Assembly: GCF_000499845.2 (NCBI RefSeq)
Contig: NC_023750.2
Span: 33,930,823-33,994,822 of the forward strand
Reading direction: 5' to 3'
Source of the DNA: Phaseolus vulgaris
Lineage: Eukaryota > Streptophyta > Magnoliopsida > Fabales > Fabaceae
DNA length: 64,000 nucleotides
The notes under the pieces were generated by a model. That model ran no database searches. It saw only the letters and a program-made list of their open reading frames with translations, and was not told where the DNA came from. A program made the position numbers and the translations under genes. Positions within the stretch are counted from its first letter, which is position 1. Each line of letters starts with the position of its first letter. Below, piece after piece: positions 32,227 to 42,634 of the stretch.

Positions 32227-32618
32227 CTTGCCCCTCGGGCTCGAGAATGGATGTGTCCGATGAGTCTTTGATGGTGGGTGTCGGTCGGTTCCCTTTGAGT
32301 GTGTGACTGTTGGCCTTCCTGAGGCGTGATGTGACCTCAGGCGGTGTCACATGACCCACATTAATGAGGGTTTTTTCGGGCGCGAGGAATTGTGGACTGT
32401 TGGATCTAAGAGATCTAACGATTGAGATCATTTCGACGTTTTGTATTCTGAGGTCCTTGGGCCCTGTAAATAGTGGTCCCAACAGTGCCGAGATACTGTG
32501 CTTTTTCTTTGTGAGTGTTTTGACTACCGAGCGACCTCTCGCCCTTGTTCTGATAACCGAGTGCTCTCTCGCCCTTCTGCTTTGTTCCCGGTCTTCGGCT
32601 TTATATATAAGGTTAGTC

Positions 32619-34615
32619 ATGTCGACCTTGTCTCGACCTACGTCTTCCTCCGATCCTCCTTCTCCTCCTCTCGTTCGTCCTTCCTCTTCGTCTTCTTCTT
32701 CTTCGTCCTTTACCACAGATTCCTTGTCGGTCGAGGTGGTCGAGGTGCCACTTCAGGTAGAGGTAGTTAGGGGAGATGATCCGGCCAATGTTGTTGACCG
32801 GTCGGACTCTCCCCTGCTGGGCGTTCCTTTGGTGGACCTTAGCTGGATAGACTTTAAGGAAGTTGGGATCTCGTCCTCCTATAAGTCTGAGGCTTCTGTA
32901 TCCAAATTTTTGGATGAGTGCCCAAGTTTAAAGGCGGGCGGGCATTCTAGCTTCTTTAGCGTTGTGCCCTGCTCGTCCACCGAGAACGTCTGCTTGGGGA
33001 GGTCAGGTACCGGTCCCCCTTTCTGCTACATGTATACTTGTCTCTTTGCAGACTTACATGTTTCTCTTCCCTTTGATAAGTTCACAATGGGCGTCCATTC
33101 AGGCCTTTCGCCTGCTGTGCGACGTCCTTCGCCTTCACACTTCTCCCTCTTCTTTTCTTTCTTATTATACCTCTCACCCCGCCCAATCTATTTCCTGATA
33201 CTCCCTGATTGGTCGGTCAGGGAGTGTTCTTTTCAACTCCTTCGCAGTCTCTTACAAGAGATTTAAAGAGAGGTTTGTGAAGGTTATCATTCGGCCGGAG
33301 GTGACGACCTATTTTTTTGACAAGGCTGGTTGGTCCCGGTTCCCTCTCTACTGGACTGGCCAACCTCGTGACTTTAAGGAGTGGCTGAGGCCGATGGGAG
33401 GTGCGAACGAGCTAGAGATTCTCTCGCTCTTTGATGCACTCCCGAGGAAGCTTCCCACTAGGAGGTTGATCGGTGCATATACCGAGTCGGCACGATGGGC
33501 GGCCGTTAAGGGTATGAGTCTTTGCTTTTGTTATCAGATGGTCTTTACCTTTCGTCTTCTAACACTTGTTCTCTTTTGCAGAAATTATGGCCCAAGAGTC
33601 ACCTGCTGGTGCCGACGTCCTGGACGCTTATCGAAAATGGGCGGCCGAGAGAAAGGGACGTCGAAGTATTGATGCCTTAGACACAAAAGGCTAGAGCGCC
33701 CATGCTGATAAGGGCTCGACCGGTCCCTCCAAGTCCAAGAAGAGGCCAAGGGAGGGTGGGAACATTGCCACCACCACTCGCTCCTCTAGCACCCTGCCAA
33801 CACCTCTTCCTCGTTGGGACACGGTCGAGGTGGACTCGCCCTCACCCAAGCGTGCGGTGAAGGTGGCTGGCCCTCCCGAGATCGAGCGCACGGTAGAGGT
33901 CTCTATGTCACCCCTGGCCCTTCTGGGGAGCGACATGCAGTTCACTCGGGGATTGCGCCTGACATTACCCGAGCCCACCTGGGAGGTGATTTGAGTCGTC
34001 CCCTCATCAGACTTGTTGAGGGGCGGCTTGGAGATGCTTTGCCACTCGGTGGTGATGATCCAGCTGGGCAGTAAGGAATGAGACCGCCATACCGAGGAGA
34101 TATCCTGGTTGGATCATTACTTGGCCAAGGCTTCTGATCATCTGAAGTAGTCTTTGGCTGTTAACTCCGACCTCTCGAAGAGGTTGGCCTCGGAGGTGGC
34201 CGAGAAGGAGAAGGCTCAGCATGAGGCTGTTGAGGCTGGTCGTCGCTTGCCGGAGGTGGAGGTCGAGATGACGAGGGTGGTGGCTGAAAACACCCGGCTG
34301 AAGAAGATGCTCGAGGAGAGGGATGAGAAACTCTCATCCTCGGCGACCGAGCTGGCCACCCTCCAAGTGGCTAGGGACAAGGCTGAGGTCGAGCTCGACC
34401 ACAACTTTGACCAGACCGAGGAGTTGCTGAAGTAGAGCTTCCTTCGCGCTGTCTGCCAGACCCACGTGCTTTATGGAGGGTCGTCGGCCTCTGGTGCCTT
34501 CGATCTTGATCACGAGGTGTACCAGGGTCAGATCATGCCCATTGCCGAGATGAAGGCCTTGGCGAGGCAGGAGGCTGGGACGACTGAAGGCAAGGAGGGC
34601 GAAGACAATCAAGAT
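32619..34615 (+). pseudogene. Tat 2 antisense gene (spliced, decayed)
   Basis: Starts at ATG 32619 (MSTLSRPTSSSDPPSPP), about 15 bp after a TTTATATATAAGG word. Domain pieces PPFCYMYTCLFADL, FDKF, ASIQAFRLLCDVL and RFPLYWTGQPRDF correspond to the conserved domain of the Tat 1 antisense gene, with shifts around 33085-33270. A phase-1 intron is predicted at 33512-33581 (donor G/GTATGAG, acceptor CTCTTTTGCAG), continuing as EIMAQESPAGADVL. A TAG lies at 33692-33694. Downstream are a basic patch (SKKRPRE), then a coiled coil (about 34154-34435, VAEKEKAQHEAVEAG..) and a short acidic end. Intron phase and domain order match Tat 1, which supports a conserved gene. This copy is inactive. Confidence 0.68.
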
Positions 34616-34784
34616 TAGATTTGTCTTTGGCCGTGTTGTAGCTTTTGTTATGTAATCTCTCTCCTCCAAGGCCAGGGTGTGGCCTCCCCTTTTGCTATTA
34701 TTAATATATAGGTCTCTTCTTTTATGTTGTGGCTTCGGTCTAATTGATTTATTTTTTTTAAAATTTCACAAGTTAAAATTGTCG

Positions 34785-35110
34785 GTCCTCATTTGATTAG
34801 GAGGTCGACCTTCAATGCGAGTCTTTAATTTGAACATGTTAAAATGGCGATCGACCTTTAATGTGATTGATTAACCGAGCAAGTTGAATGGGCGGTCGAC
34901 CCTTAATGCGACTTTTCAATCGAACAAGTTGAATGGGTTGTCGGCCATTGATGTGATTCTTTTAATTGAACAAGTTAAATGGGTTGTCGGCCATTGATGT
35001 GATTCTTTTAATTGAACAAGTTGAATGGTTGGCCATTAATGTGAGTGTTTAATTCGAACAAGCTAAATGGGCGATCGGCCTTTAATGTGATTCTTTAATG
35101 GAACAAGTTG
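34785..35110. repeat. Tandem repeat in Tat 2, about 45-46-bp unit, ~7 copies
   Basis: The word GAACAAGTTGAATGGG recurs at about 34877, 34922, 34968, 35014, 35056 and 35101, with more diverged copies to the left. Each unit also has GTCGGCC or GTCGACC and AATGTGATTCTTT. The two central copies are almost identical; the edges are diverged, as expected of an array homogenised in its middle. Confidence 0.85.
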
Positions 35111-35164
35111 CGTCAAGTTAAAACGTTAACTTGTGTATGTGGCAATCGGTCTTGGTGGGGTATG

Positions 35165-35684
35165 CCGGTTAAGGCTACGTCCAGACCAAGCCAAATTGAG
35201 CGGTATCGACAGGGTTTTCCGGTTAAGGCTCCATCTAGAATGAACCGAGTGAGAGGTGTTGGCAGGGTATGCCGGTTAAGGCTTCATCTAGACCAAACCT
35301 AATTGAGCGGTGTCGACAGGGTAATGCCGATTAAAGCTTCATCCAGACCGAACCGAGTGAGAGGTGTTGGCAGAGTATGCCAGTTAAGGCTTCATCCAAA
35401 CCAAACCTAATTGAGCGGTGTCGACAGGGTATGCTGGTTAGGGCTTCATCCAGGCCAAACCGAGTGAGAGGTGTTGGCAGGGTATGTCGGTTAAGGCTTC
35501 ATTCAGACCAAACCTAATTGAGCGGTGTTGACAGGTTATGCCAATTAGGGTTTCATCCAGACCGAACCGAGTGAGAGGTGTTGACAGGGTATGCCGGTTA
35601 AGGCTTCATCCAGACCAAACCTAATTAAGCGGTGTCGGCAGGGTATGCTGGTTAAGGCTTCATCCAGACCGAACCGAGGTTTTG
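35165..35684. repeat. Satellite-like array in Tat 2, 53-54-bp monomers in alternating A/B dimers
   Basis: About ten monomers begin CCGGTTAAGGCTTCATCCAG. They alternate strictly between type A (ACCTAATTGAGCGGTGTCGA) and type B (ACCGAGTGAGAGGTGTTGG), giving a dimer of about 107 bp. Starts include 35165 (A), 35219 (B), 35272 (A), 35327 (B) and 35380 (A), continuing to a partial B monomer ending near 35684. The alternation shows that the dimer is the unit of amplification. The array ends just before the pol 3' end at 35772. Confidence 0.88.
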
Positions 35685-35771
35685 AAGGAGAGCAGTGCTA
35701 GTAGTTTGAGAGAAACGCCTCGTTAAAACCTCCCTGGTAGGGTGAGGAAAGAGTATGTGATTTCATTTCTT

Positions 35772-37822
35772 TCAGCTATAATAAAATTTAAGGAGCGTGG
35801 CATTCCGCGTCCTTGATACAATTTTGCTCGAAAGCCATTCTAAGTTATAAACTCCCCCCTTTGCGACTTCTCGGACTCGGAATGGTCCCTCCCAGTTGGC
35901 CGAGAACTTCCCTTCACTTTTTCTCATATCGTTGCGCATCCTCCAAACGAGGTCTTCCTTCTGGAAGCTCCTCGGACGAACTTTTGTGTTGTAACGTCTT
36001 GACGCACGAAGCTTGCACGCGGTCTCCCAAATCTTGCTCTTGTCACGAAGCTCACTTACCAAGTCTAGGTTGACCACTAGGCTTTTCTCGTTTAGGGTGA
36101 GATCGAACATTTGTCTTTGTATGGTGGGCTCGCCCACTTCGATCGGGATCATCGCCTTAGTCCCGTATGTCAAGCTGTATGGAATCTCTTGTGTGGTCGT
36201 CTGGGGGGTGCACCTGTACGCCCATAGTACTTCTATCAGCTCTTTTGTCCATCAGCCTTTCGCCTTGCCTAGGCACTTCTTCAGCTCGTTCAGTATGACT
36301 TTGTTTCCGGCCTCGGCCTGCCCATTGGTTTGTGGGTGCTCGACCAATGCTGTGATTGACTTGATGTCGAGGTTGGCATAGAAGGATGGCAGTCCTTGGT
36401 CAATGAATTGTCAGTCATTGTTAGTTATTATCGTGTTCGGGACGTCGAACTAACAAACGATGCTTCGCCAAACAATGTTTTGCATGTTTTTGGCCGAGAT
36501 GGATGTGAGTGGCTCGGCCTCGATCCATTTTGTGAAATAGTTGACTCCAACTAGGAGGAACTTGGTCTGCCCTTTTCCTGGCGCGAAGGGGCCGATGATA
36601 TCCATCCCCCAGATGGCGAACGACCATGGAGAGATGAGACTGTGCAGCTCTTCTAGCTTAGTATGGTGGAGGGGGCCGAACTCCTAGCATTTGGTGCATT
36701 TTTTCACGTACTTGGCACAGTCTCCTTGGACGGTCGGCCAGTATAGCCTGCCCTCAGGACTTTAGAGGCCATCGTCCGTGCCCCTGAGTGGTTTCTGCAG
36801 ACTCCTTTGTGGATCTCGACCAAGACGTAGTCGACCTGCTCTTTGGTGATGCATTTCAACAGGGGGCCCGAGTATTCTCTTTGGTATAAGTCTTCGTTTA
36901 TCATTGTGTACCGGGCACACTATTGCTTCATTACTTTTTCTTCTTCTGGTTTGCATGTGCCGTCCTCGAGGTACTGGATGATAGGGAGGCCCGCTGGTAA
37001 AAAACGCGGGGCGGGCTGACCTTTTCAACCCGCTAACTCGCATTAGCCCGCCCCGCATTAGCCCGCACGGGCCAGCAGCGGGGCGGGGCGGGGCTGGTTG
37101 GCCTGCGAACCCGCAAGAAAAAAAAAATTGTCATTGTTTTAATGTGTGCAGATGACGGAGAAGATTATAATTATGAAAAAAATGGATGAAAGTTCTTCTA
37201 AGGCGGCATTCAATGTTATTGAAATGGAAGAATGTCAATAATGTTTATGTTTAATGTTTTGGAATTAGGTATTTTTAATTTTTTGGAAGTGGAAGAATAG
37301 TGATATTTGATATTTATCTTAATGTTTAATGTTTTGATGTTTGACTATGTTTGAAAAGGAAGAAAAAAAAATTAGGTTTGATAGTAACAAATATATAGGT
37401 TTAATTTGACAATTTTTTAAGAACAAAATGTAAATAAAAAACATTTAATTTAAAAAGAAAAGAAAAAGAACGCGGGCCAAGCGCGGCGGGTCGAGAATTC
37501 TAACCCGCAATAACTTTGCGGGGCAGGCCAACCCGACCCGCATTTTTGCGGGCCAAGCGCAGGGCGGGCCAATGCGGGGCGGGCTGGCCTGCTTTGCCAC
37601 CCCTACTGGATGATGGGGGTTATCCATTTTTCAACTTCGGCCTCGACTATTGCAAGGGATTCGATTTCTGGCACACTGGGTGTCTTAGCCATATCTGTAT
37701 GACTAATCGTTGGTGGCTCTTCTTCTTTGTGACCGACAACCTAGACAAGGCATCGACCCTTTTATTTTCCTGCCTCGGTATATGCTCCACAGGTGCTTTG
37801 TGTGCATTCTCTCTATCCCTAA
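35772..37822 (-). pseudogene. Tat 2 pol remnant: RNase H end and integrase
   Basis: The minus-strand C-terminal integrase frame is at 35772-36173, ending RTRNATLLKFYYS, with the GPF-type motif NWEGPFRVREV. The core with EHPQTNGQAEA lies at about 36280-36350. The HHCC finger remnant (EIHKGVCRNHSGARTMA, then RAGY) is at about 36730-36870. Right of the hAT insertion, 37614-37822 gives EHIPRQENKRVDALSRL, the end of the plant-type RNase H. Stops and shifts occur throughout. No RT or gag remains. Confidence 0.8.
36982..37605. mobile_element. 624-bp non-autonomous hAT-type element
   Basis: It has an 8-bp TSD CTGGATGA (36974-36981 and 37606-37613). The ends read TAGGGAGGCCCGC on the plus strand and TAGGGGTGGCAAAGC on the minus strand, typical of plant hAT elements. 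Both ends are very GC-rich (GGGGCGGGC runs), while the centre (37130-37450) is AT-rich and non-coding. No transposase. It sits inside the pol remnant of Tat 2. Confidence 0.85.
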
Positions 37823-37856
37823 CTCTTTAAATTCAGTTTTGATATTTGTTAAGTGG

Positions 37857-38027
37857 TATAAACAACCGATTGTTTTCCTGGTACTGCTGTTTTTGCTTTC
37901 TGGTTTGGCAAACTGAATTTCTTATCAATTGTTTCTTGAGATAATTTCATTCTTGGTTTAAAAGTTTGCGAAAACCCTCTTTAAACAATCCCCCCCCCCC
38001 TCTAGTTTAAAGCCATCCATTCTAACA
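37857..38027 (+). repeat. 3' terminal fragment of a SIRE-type copia LTR
   Basis: It ends CCATCCATTCTAACA after a CCTCTTTAAACAATC and poly-C stretch. This matches the 3' end of the solo LTR at 39011-40053 and, in reverse, the start of the LTR at 62698. The left edge against the Tat 2 remnant is only approximate and the 5' part of the LTR is missing. Confidence 0.65.
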
Positions 38028-38028
38028 A

Positions 38029-38922
38029 TGTAGATCAAGGAGATAAGACATTTGAGGACCAAGATCAACAAACTCAAGTCCAAAATGAGGCCCAAACCCA
38101 ACCTATGAGTACTTCATCTATTATGCCTCAAAGAATTACAAGAAGCAAGGCACAAGCATTAGGTGATGGATATCAATTAATGTCTCTTTTTGTAATAACT
38201 TTAGAATATATTCTAAATAGATCATTAAAAGGGAAGTAGTAGGAAAAGTCACTTTTCTAGAATAAGGAAGTGACTTGAAAAGGGGCGGCATTTACATTTC
38301 CTTTTCATGTACCTTGCCTCTTCATTCACAATGCCACTTCATGTATCTTACCTATTCATGACCGTCCTCTATTCCTATATAAAGAGAGCCTTGCTTTTGT
38401 AAACACAAGTAGAATATTGAAGTTGAAAGTGAAGTTACTCTCTTGAAATTGAGTGGGTTCTTTGTGAGACTTGTTCTCCTTCCTCTTGTCTTATCTTGTG
38501 GGTCTTGGGAATCCTCAAGTGGCGGAATTCTTCACTCATCTTGGAGCCTTCCACCATCCAAGTGGCGTGACCACTCCCATTGTCTTTAACCACATAAGTT
38601 TTCTTCAACTTTTCATCTTCTTCTTCCATGTCCATCCATATCAAAAACTCTAAACATGTCTTTTGTTGTTTCTTGATGTTTCAATATGTAGAACTTGTTT
38701 AGTTTCTGGTTTTGTTCGGTAGTTTGTGATTGTTTGTTGTTCTTTATGGTTTATATGTTCTTATTGAAGTTTTAATCGGTTCATATGCTTCCTTTCCATG
38801 TTTCAATCGGTTCATGTTCTTGAAATGGGTTTCCATTTGGTTTTCTTGTTCTTGTTGTGTTCTTAAATTGCTTGTTGAATCTTGATCCTAATTCTAGAAA
38901 GTGTCATGATTCATCTTGTGGT
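38029..38922 (+). repeat. Relic LTR related to the tandem-array gypsy element
   Basis: It starts TGTAGATCAAGGAGAT. In one frame to a stop at 38237-38239 it encodes an acidic, Gln-rich tail ending MPQRITRSKAQALG..LFVI, the counterpart of the gag-pol tail in the LTRs of the array ([15 protein letters not shown]..). It also shares the CCTCAAGTGGCGG and AAGTGGCG(T)GA blocks and a TATA region (TATATAAAGAG, about 38376). A decayed PBS-like TGGTAGCATTATAAC follows at about 38920. No internal region accompanies it, so it is a solo or truncated LTR. The end is uncertain. Confidence 0.65.
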
Positions 38923-39010
38923 AGCATTATAACAAAAATAGAATCAAGACATGAAAAACAACATTTAAACAATATGGAAAAATGAAGAACAAATTTTTTT
39001 GAGAACTTAT

Positions 39011-40053
39011 TGTTGATCAAGAGTGATCAAGTGCTTTGAAGAATCCAAAATCCAAGGTGTTTGATGAAAGATTGGTGTTGCTGTTGTGTTTGGGTGGGAT
39101 TTGGGTAGAATAAAGTATGATCCACTTCTTTCTTGAATCTAAAACTGATGTGATTAAAAACCTTTTTTGAAATCAAGTGTTTTTCCAACTAAGTGAAAAA
39201 CAACCTGTTGTTTTGTCGAATCAACCGGTTGTTTTGCTCTTAGAAGTTTTGAAAAGGTTGAAAATTGTTTTGGTTTGGTTGACTTAACTGTCAAGCCAAA
39301 ACAATCCGTTGTATTGTGGTTTCAGCCGATTGTTTCTTTGAAAATCCTAACAAAATTATGTTTTAAATGGTGAATCTGCTTTAAATGTTTTTTCTACTGA
39401 ATACGCTCCTTCATTAATTGTTTTGACCAATCTTTGGAAAATATAAATGGTTAGTTTATGTTTTCAAATAAGTATGAAATATTTTTGAGAAATTCAGTTT
39501 GACAAATTTGATTCTAAGATTTCAAGATTCACATTAAGCTTTGGATTTTCAAAGAGAGAATGGAATAGGATTGCAATTGTATTCAATTCAGATTGTACTG
39601 TGATCAAGTGTAATCCTTTCTAAACCTATTGTATTTCTGGTGTTGTGTTGCCAAGGAGTATTGTGTGTTCTTGAGGTGTTCAAGATCAATACTCTTGGTG
39701 TGGTTTGCCAAAGGTAGTGTGTTTCTTGAAGGGTTCAAGATAACTACTTTTGTGGTTTGTGTTTTGTAATTTGTAATTTAGTTTGATTGCTTAGTGATTT
39801 ACCCAGTGGTATTCTGGAGACTGGATGTAGCTCTTGGCTTAAGAGTGAACCAGTATAAATTGTTGGTGTATTTTTCTCTTACCCTTAACTCGTTTAATTT
39901 TTGTTGCTTTGCTATATAAATTGCTTAAATTCTTGGCTAACTTGATTCCTGTTCTGAATTCACACAAAGAATTTTGTTAAACCTGAAATTTTTTTCAAAA
40001 CTCCCTCTTAAACAATTCACCTCCCCTATCGTTTAAGGCCATATATTCTAACA
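39011..40053 (+). repeat. Solo LTR of a SIRE-like copia element (1043 bp)
   Basis: It begins TGTTGATCAAGAG and ends CATATATTCTAACA, flanked by the TSD CTTAT at 39006-39010 and 40054-40058. It contains the words ACCGGTTGTTTTG and CCTGTTGTTTTG seen in the related LTR at 62698-63726. A single LTR between intact TSDs is the product of recombination between the two LTRs of a full element. Confidence 0.88.
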
Positions 40054-40301
40054 CTTATCTCTTGAAGAACCGTGAACCTAATACTCTGATACCAAATGAC
40101 GCAATCCTGGCTTACATGGCTATGAGTCTTTTGTTTTGTATTTTGGGGTGTGGAATTTGGTGTGATTGGGTGGCTAAAACGGGTGAAATAAACTATGAAG
40201 TATTGGTGGATGGAGAATGATAATGAAGCTTAAGAGAGGTTAGGCCAACTCCTAAGAAGATTCAAGCAAAACACTAATATAAGTACAAACTTGAGAGTGA
40301 G
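40054..40301. other. Partial LTR of a minus-strand element, interrupted by the gypsy array
   Basis: The plus-strand CTCTGATACCA at 40084-40094 is, on the minus strand, the Met-tRNA PBS TGGTATCAGAG. A TG at 40097 (TGACGCAATCC) two bases later fits the inner edge of an LTR. The LTR would run into the array target at 40297-40301 (GTGAG) and continue at 61612. I could not find its other end or a partner. Confidence 0.4.
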
Positions 40302-41292
40302 TGATGGAGATCAAGCTCAAGAGGACATGGAGGCCAATCAACAAGATCAAGAAGAGGTGGAGGCACAAATGGAGGACGCCCATGGAGGTCAAAGTCCACC
40401 TCAAAGGATTACAAGAAGCATGTTCAAAGCTTTGGGAGCTAGAGGACATTTATTTTCTCTTTTTGTAATTTCTTTAGTTGGAGGTGCTTAGAGGGAAACA
40501 TTAGAAACCTCTTTTGTTTTAGCATCTTTTAGGCTTTAGTTAGGAGCTTTAGGAGGGGGGGTGCATTAGTAGATAGGTGTAGGAGTAAATAAGGAGGTGC
40601 CAAAGTGAGAGAAGGGATCACACCTTCCTCATGCTTTGTTTTAGGCGCAAATTCTAGAAGCTTTTTAGGAGGGAGTTTTTGAATTTGTGTAGCTTACTTT
40701 TCAGCACCTTAGGCTATAAATATAGGTGCTCTCTTTGTAAAATTCAGATTGGAATTAATCTAAGAAAACTCTACTCAAATTTTGAGTGACCTTTGGAGAG
40801 CTTTTGGAGCCTTCTTCTCTAGTCTTATCTTGATGGATCAATGGAGTCCTCAAGTGGCGGCATCACTCTCATCTAGGAGCATTCCACACTTCTAGTGGCG
40901 AGATCATCCATCCTCCTTCCATCTTCATGAGCATTCTCTTCTCCTTCCTTTCTTCTTCTTCAATTGTTCATGTTGCTTTGTGTTCTTGAGTTTTTCAGTT
41001 TTGGTTTTTCTATTTTCCAGCACTATGTTCTGTTTTGTTCTTAATTCTGTTTGGTTCATATGAATTGTTGTTTAATTCTGTTCGGACATTCCAGCTTTCA
41101 TTCCCTTTGTTGATTCAATTTGACAATATTTGGTTCATCCAAATGAGTTTGGGATTTGGTACTAGTTTTTGGTGAGTTCTTGTCTTAGAACAATGATCCA
41201 ACTCTAAGAAAAGTGCCTCTATATTTTCCAGCTCAAGGTGATTCCTAAGAATGTCAAGAATCTTGTTCTATGTGGCTAGTGGAATCACATCA
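40302..41292 (+). repeat. LTR1 of the array (991 bp), carrying the gag-pol C-terminal tail
   Basis: Starts TGATGGAGATCAAG and ends GGAATCACATCA. Its first 190 bp encode the last ~63 residues of gag-pol (frame to 40491) although no gag-pol lies upstream here, because every LTR carries that tail. A TATA box CTATAAATATA is at 40714-40724. It differs from the other LTRs by C instead of T at 40563 (TGCATTAG). Confidence 0.93.
40714..40724 (+). promoter_or_regulatory. TATA box of the array LTRs
   Basis: CTATAAATATA occurs at the same place in each LTR: 40714, 47485, 54257 and 61028. It lies about 410 bp into the LTR, downstream of the coding tail, and is followed by a T/C-rich stretch suited to transcription start about 30 bp on. 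Predicted from sequence only. Confidence 0.6.
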
Positions 41293-42634
41293 TGTGGTAT
41301 CATGAGTCTTAGGTTCATTCTTGTTTAATTGTTGAGTTGTGTGCACTTTATTTCAAGAGCTCTTTTAATTTTCTTGCAATTTAAGTTTCTGTTTTAGAAT
41401 TTTAATTGAGTTATCTTGCTGTTTTTTTTCTTTTACACCAAGTGCTTGTGAAAAGGTTTATGGCACTCATAATTCTTATGAGTATGGTTGCTCTTTTGGA
41501 ATGGCATTATCCTTCCTAGAGTTTACCTTAAGCTTCCTTTCACTTGTTACAATTTGTGATGTGTCTTTTAATTTTTGAATCATGTCAAGTTTTGTCTTAG
41601 TCATGTTATTCCATATATGTCATTACTTCTAGTAATACTTTTATTGTTTTGATTGTTTCTTGCTTTGATGTCATATAATTTTCTGAATTGATGTTGATCC
41701 TTTGTGCATTTTCTTTTTAGAATTGAGTTCATACTTGTATTCTAGACCTATACAAGTTCCAATACATCATTTTCTATTATGTCTTTGATAGTTCATCATC
41801 CTGTTTTTTATTCCTATTAGGATTCCTCTGTTTCTGAAAAAAGTGCTTACTGTTTTTCCTTATTGCAACTGATTTACGTACTGTAAAATTCTGAAATTCT
41901 GGATTTGAGATATTCAAAGTGTTAGAAAATAATAGAAAAAAGAATCATTCAAAAATATGAAGTACACAAAAAATGATAAATAAAATAAAAAAAGTGTACA
42001 TTCCTGCCGAAAAAAATACGGTAATCTGGCAGCGATTTTGAAAAATTTATTTCTCTCAATTGGCTTACTGTTTTTAATTGATTCCAGTGCCATTTTTGAG
42101 TTAACATCTTGAAGTTTCTGTGGTATAAATTTGATAATCCAGTTCGCTCTACAACGTTCCAGTTAAATCATAGAATATCACGCACAGTTTGCATTTAAAA
42201 ATTTTTCCAGTAGCTAAATTTTTGTTTTCTTCATCTACTCTAGTGCTTTTCCTTAGGTATTCTTTTGTGTGCCTACTTTTCTCATTGAGTTCTTTATTTT
42301 CTTGATTGTCTTTCATTCTTACTCTTTGAGTTTGTCTTACATATAGTTTTCCTTTTGCAATTACCTTTCCTTGCTTATACCTTTTCTTGTTTGTCTTTAT
42401 TGTTTCTTTGGTTTTGTGGTGGATTGCTCTTAAGATTGGTGTGCTTGCTTTGACATATTTCATTTGAGGATTCCAAGGCCTCAAGATCAGATTGGTGCAA
42501 GACCATTATTTCTTTGAGAGTGATATCTTTTTCAGCCTTAGTTCACTTCGGCAGTTTCATTGCCAAAAGCTCACTGTTTTTGCTAATTTTTAACTTGTTT
42601 GCTGTTTTGTGTGTTTGCTGTTTTTTAATTACAA
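41293..42634 (+). other. 5' untranslated leader of internal region 1, with PBS
   Basis: Right after LTR1 (2-base spacer) is TGGTATCATGAG (41295-41306), an initiator-Met-type PBS with an altered 3' part. The following 1.3 kb is T-rich, with many short upstream frames and no conserved coding signal. Small frames here and on the other strand recur in all three units simply because the units are copies. Confidence 0.75.

Larger units (their letters stand above)
31869..37822 (-). mobile_element. Ty3/gypsy Tat element 2, decayed and truncated at its 5' end
   Basis: Same plan as Tat element 1: a 3' LTR at left, a plus-strand antisense gene, two tandem-repeat arrays, then minus-strand pol reading leftwards. 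The right side is lost beyond RNase H, where a copia LTR fragment takes over (about 37857). No 5' LTR, gag or RT is present. It is interrupted by an hAT-type element in pol. Many stops and shifts show that it is much older than Tat 1. The two elements are not close relatives at DNA level. Confidence 0.82.

Noticed and set aside
34785..35684. CRISPR array
   Set aside because: Units are contiguous tandem repeats without unique spacers, in plant retrotransposon DNA.
37857..38027. Complete copia element between 37857 and 40053
   Set aside because: Two LTR 3' ends are present, but the DNA between is a gypsy LTR relic and the right LTR has its own TSD, so they are a fragment and an independent solo LTR.
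38024..38935. TSD AACAA for the gypsy LTR relic (38024-38028 and 38931-38935)
   Set aside because: It would force a non-canonical LTR end at 38930, past a PBS-like word. The low-complexity match may be chance.
40084..40094. tRNA-like sites CTCTGATACCA here and at 62096 as tRNA genes
   Set aside because: They match only the primer-binding complement of a tRNA 3' end; no cloverleaf or A/B boxes surround them.
42149..42484. Small frames on the minus strand and alternate plus frames repeated in every array unit
   Set aside because: They recur only because the units are copies. They lie opposite or out of phase with gag-pol or in the leader, and show no domain or start context.
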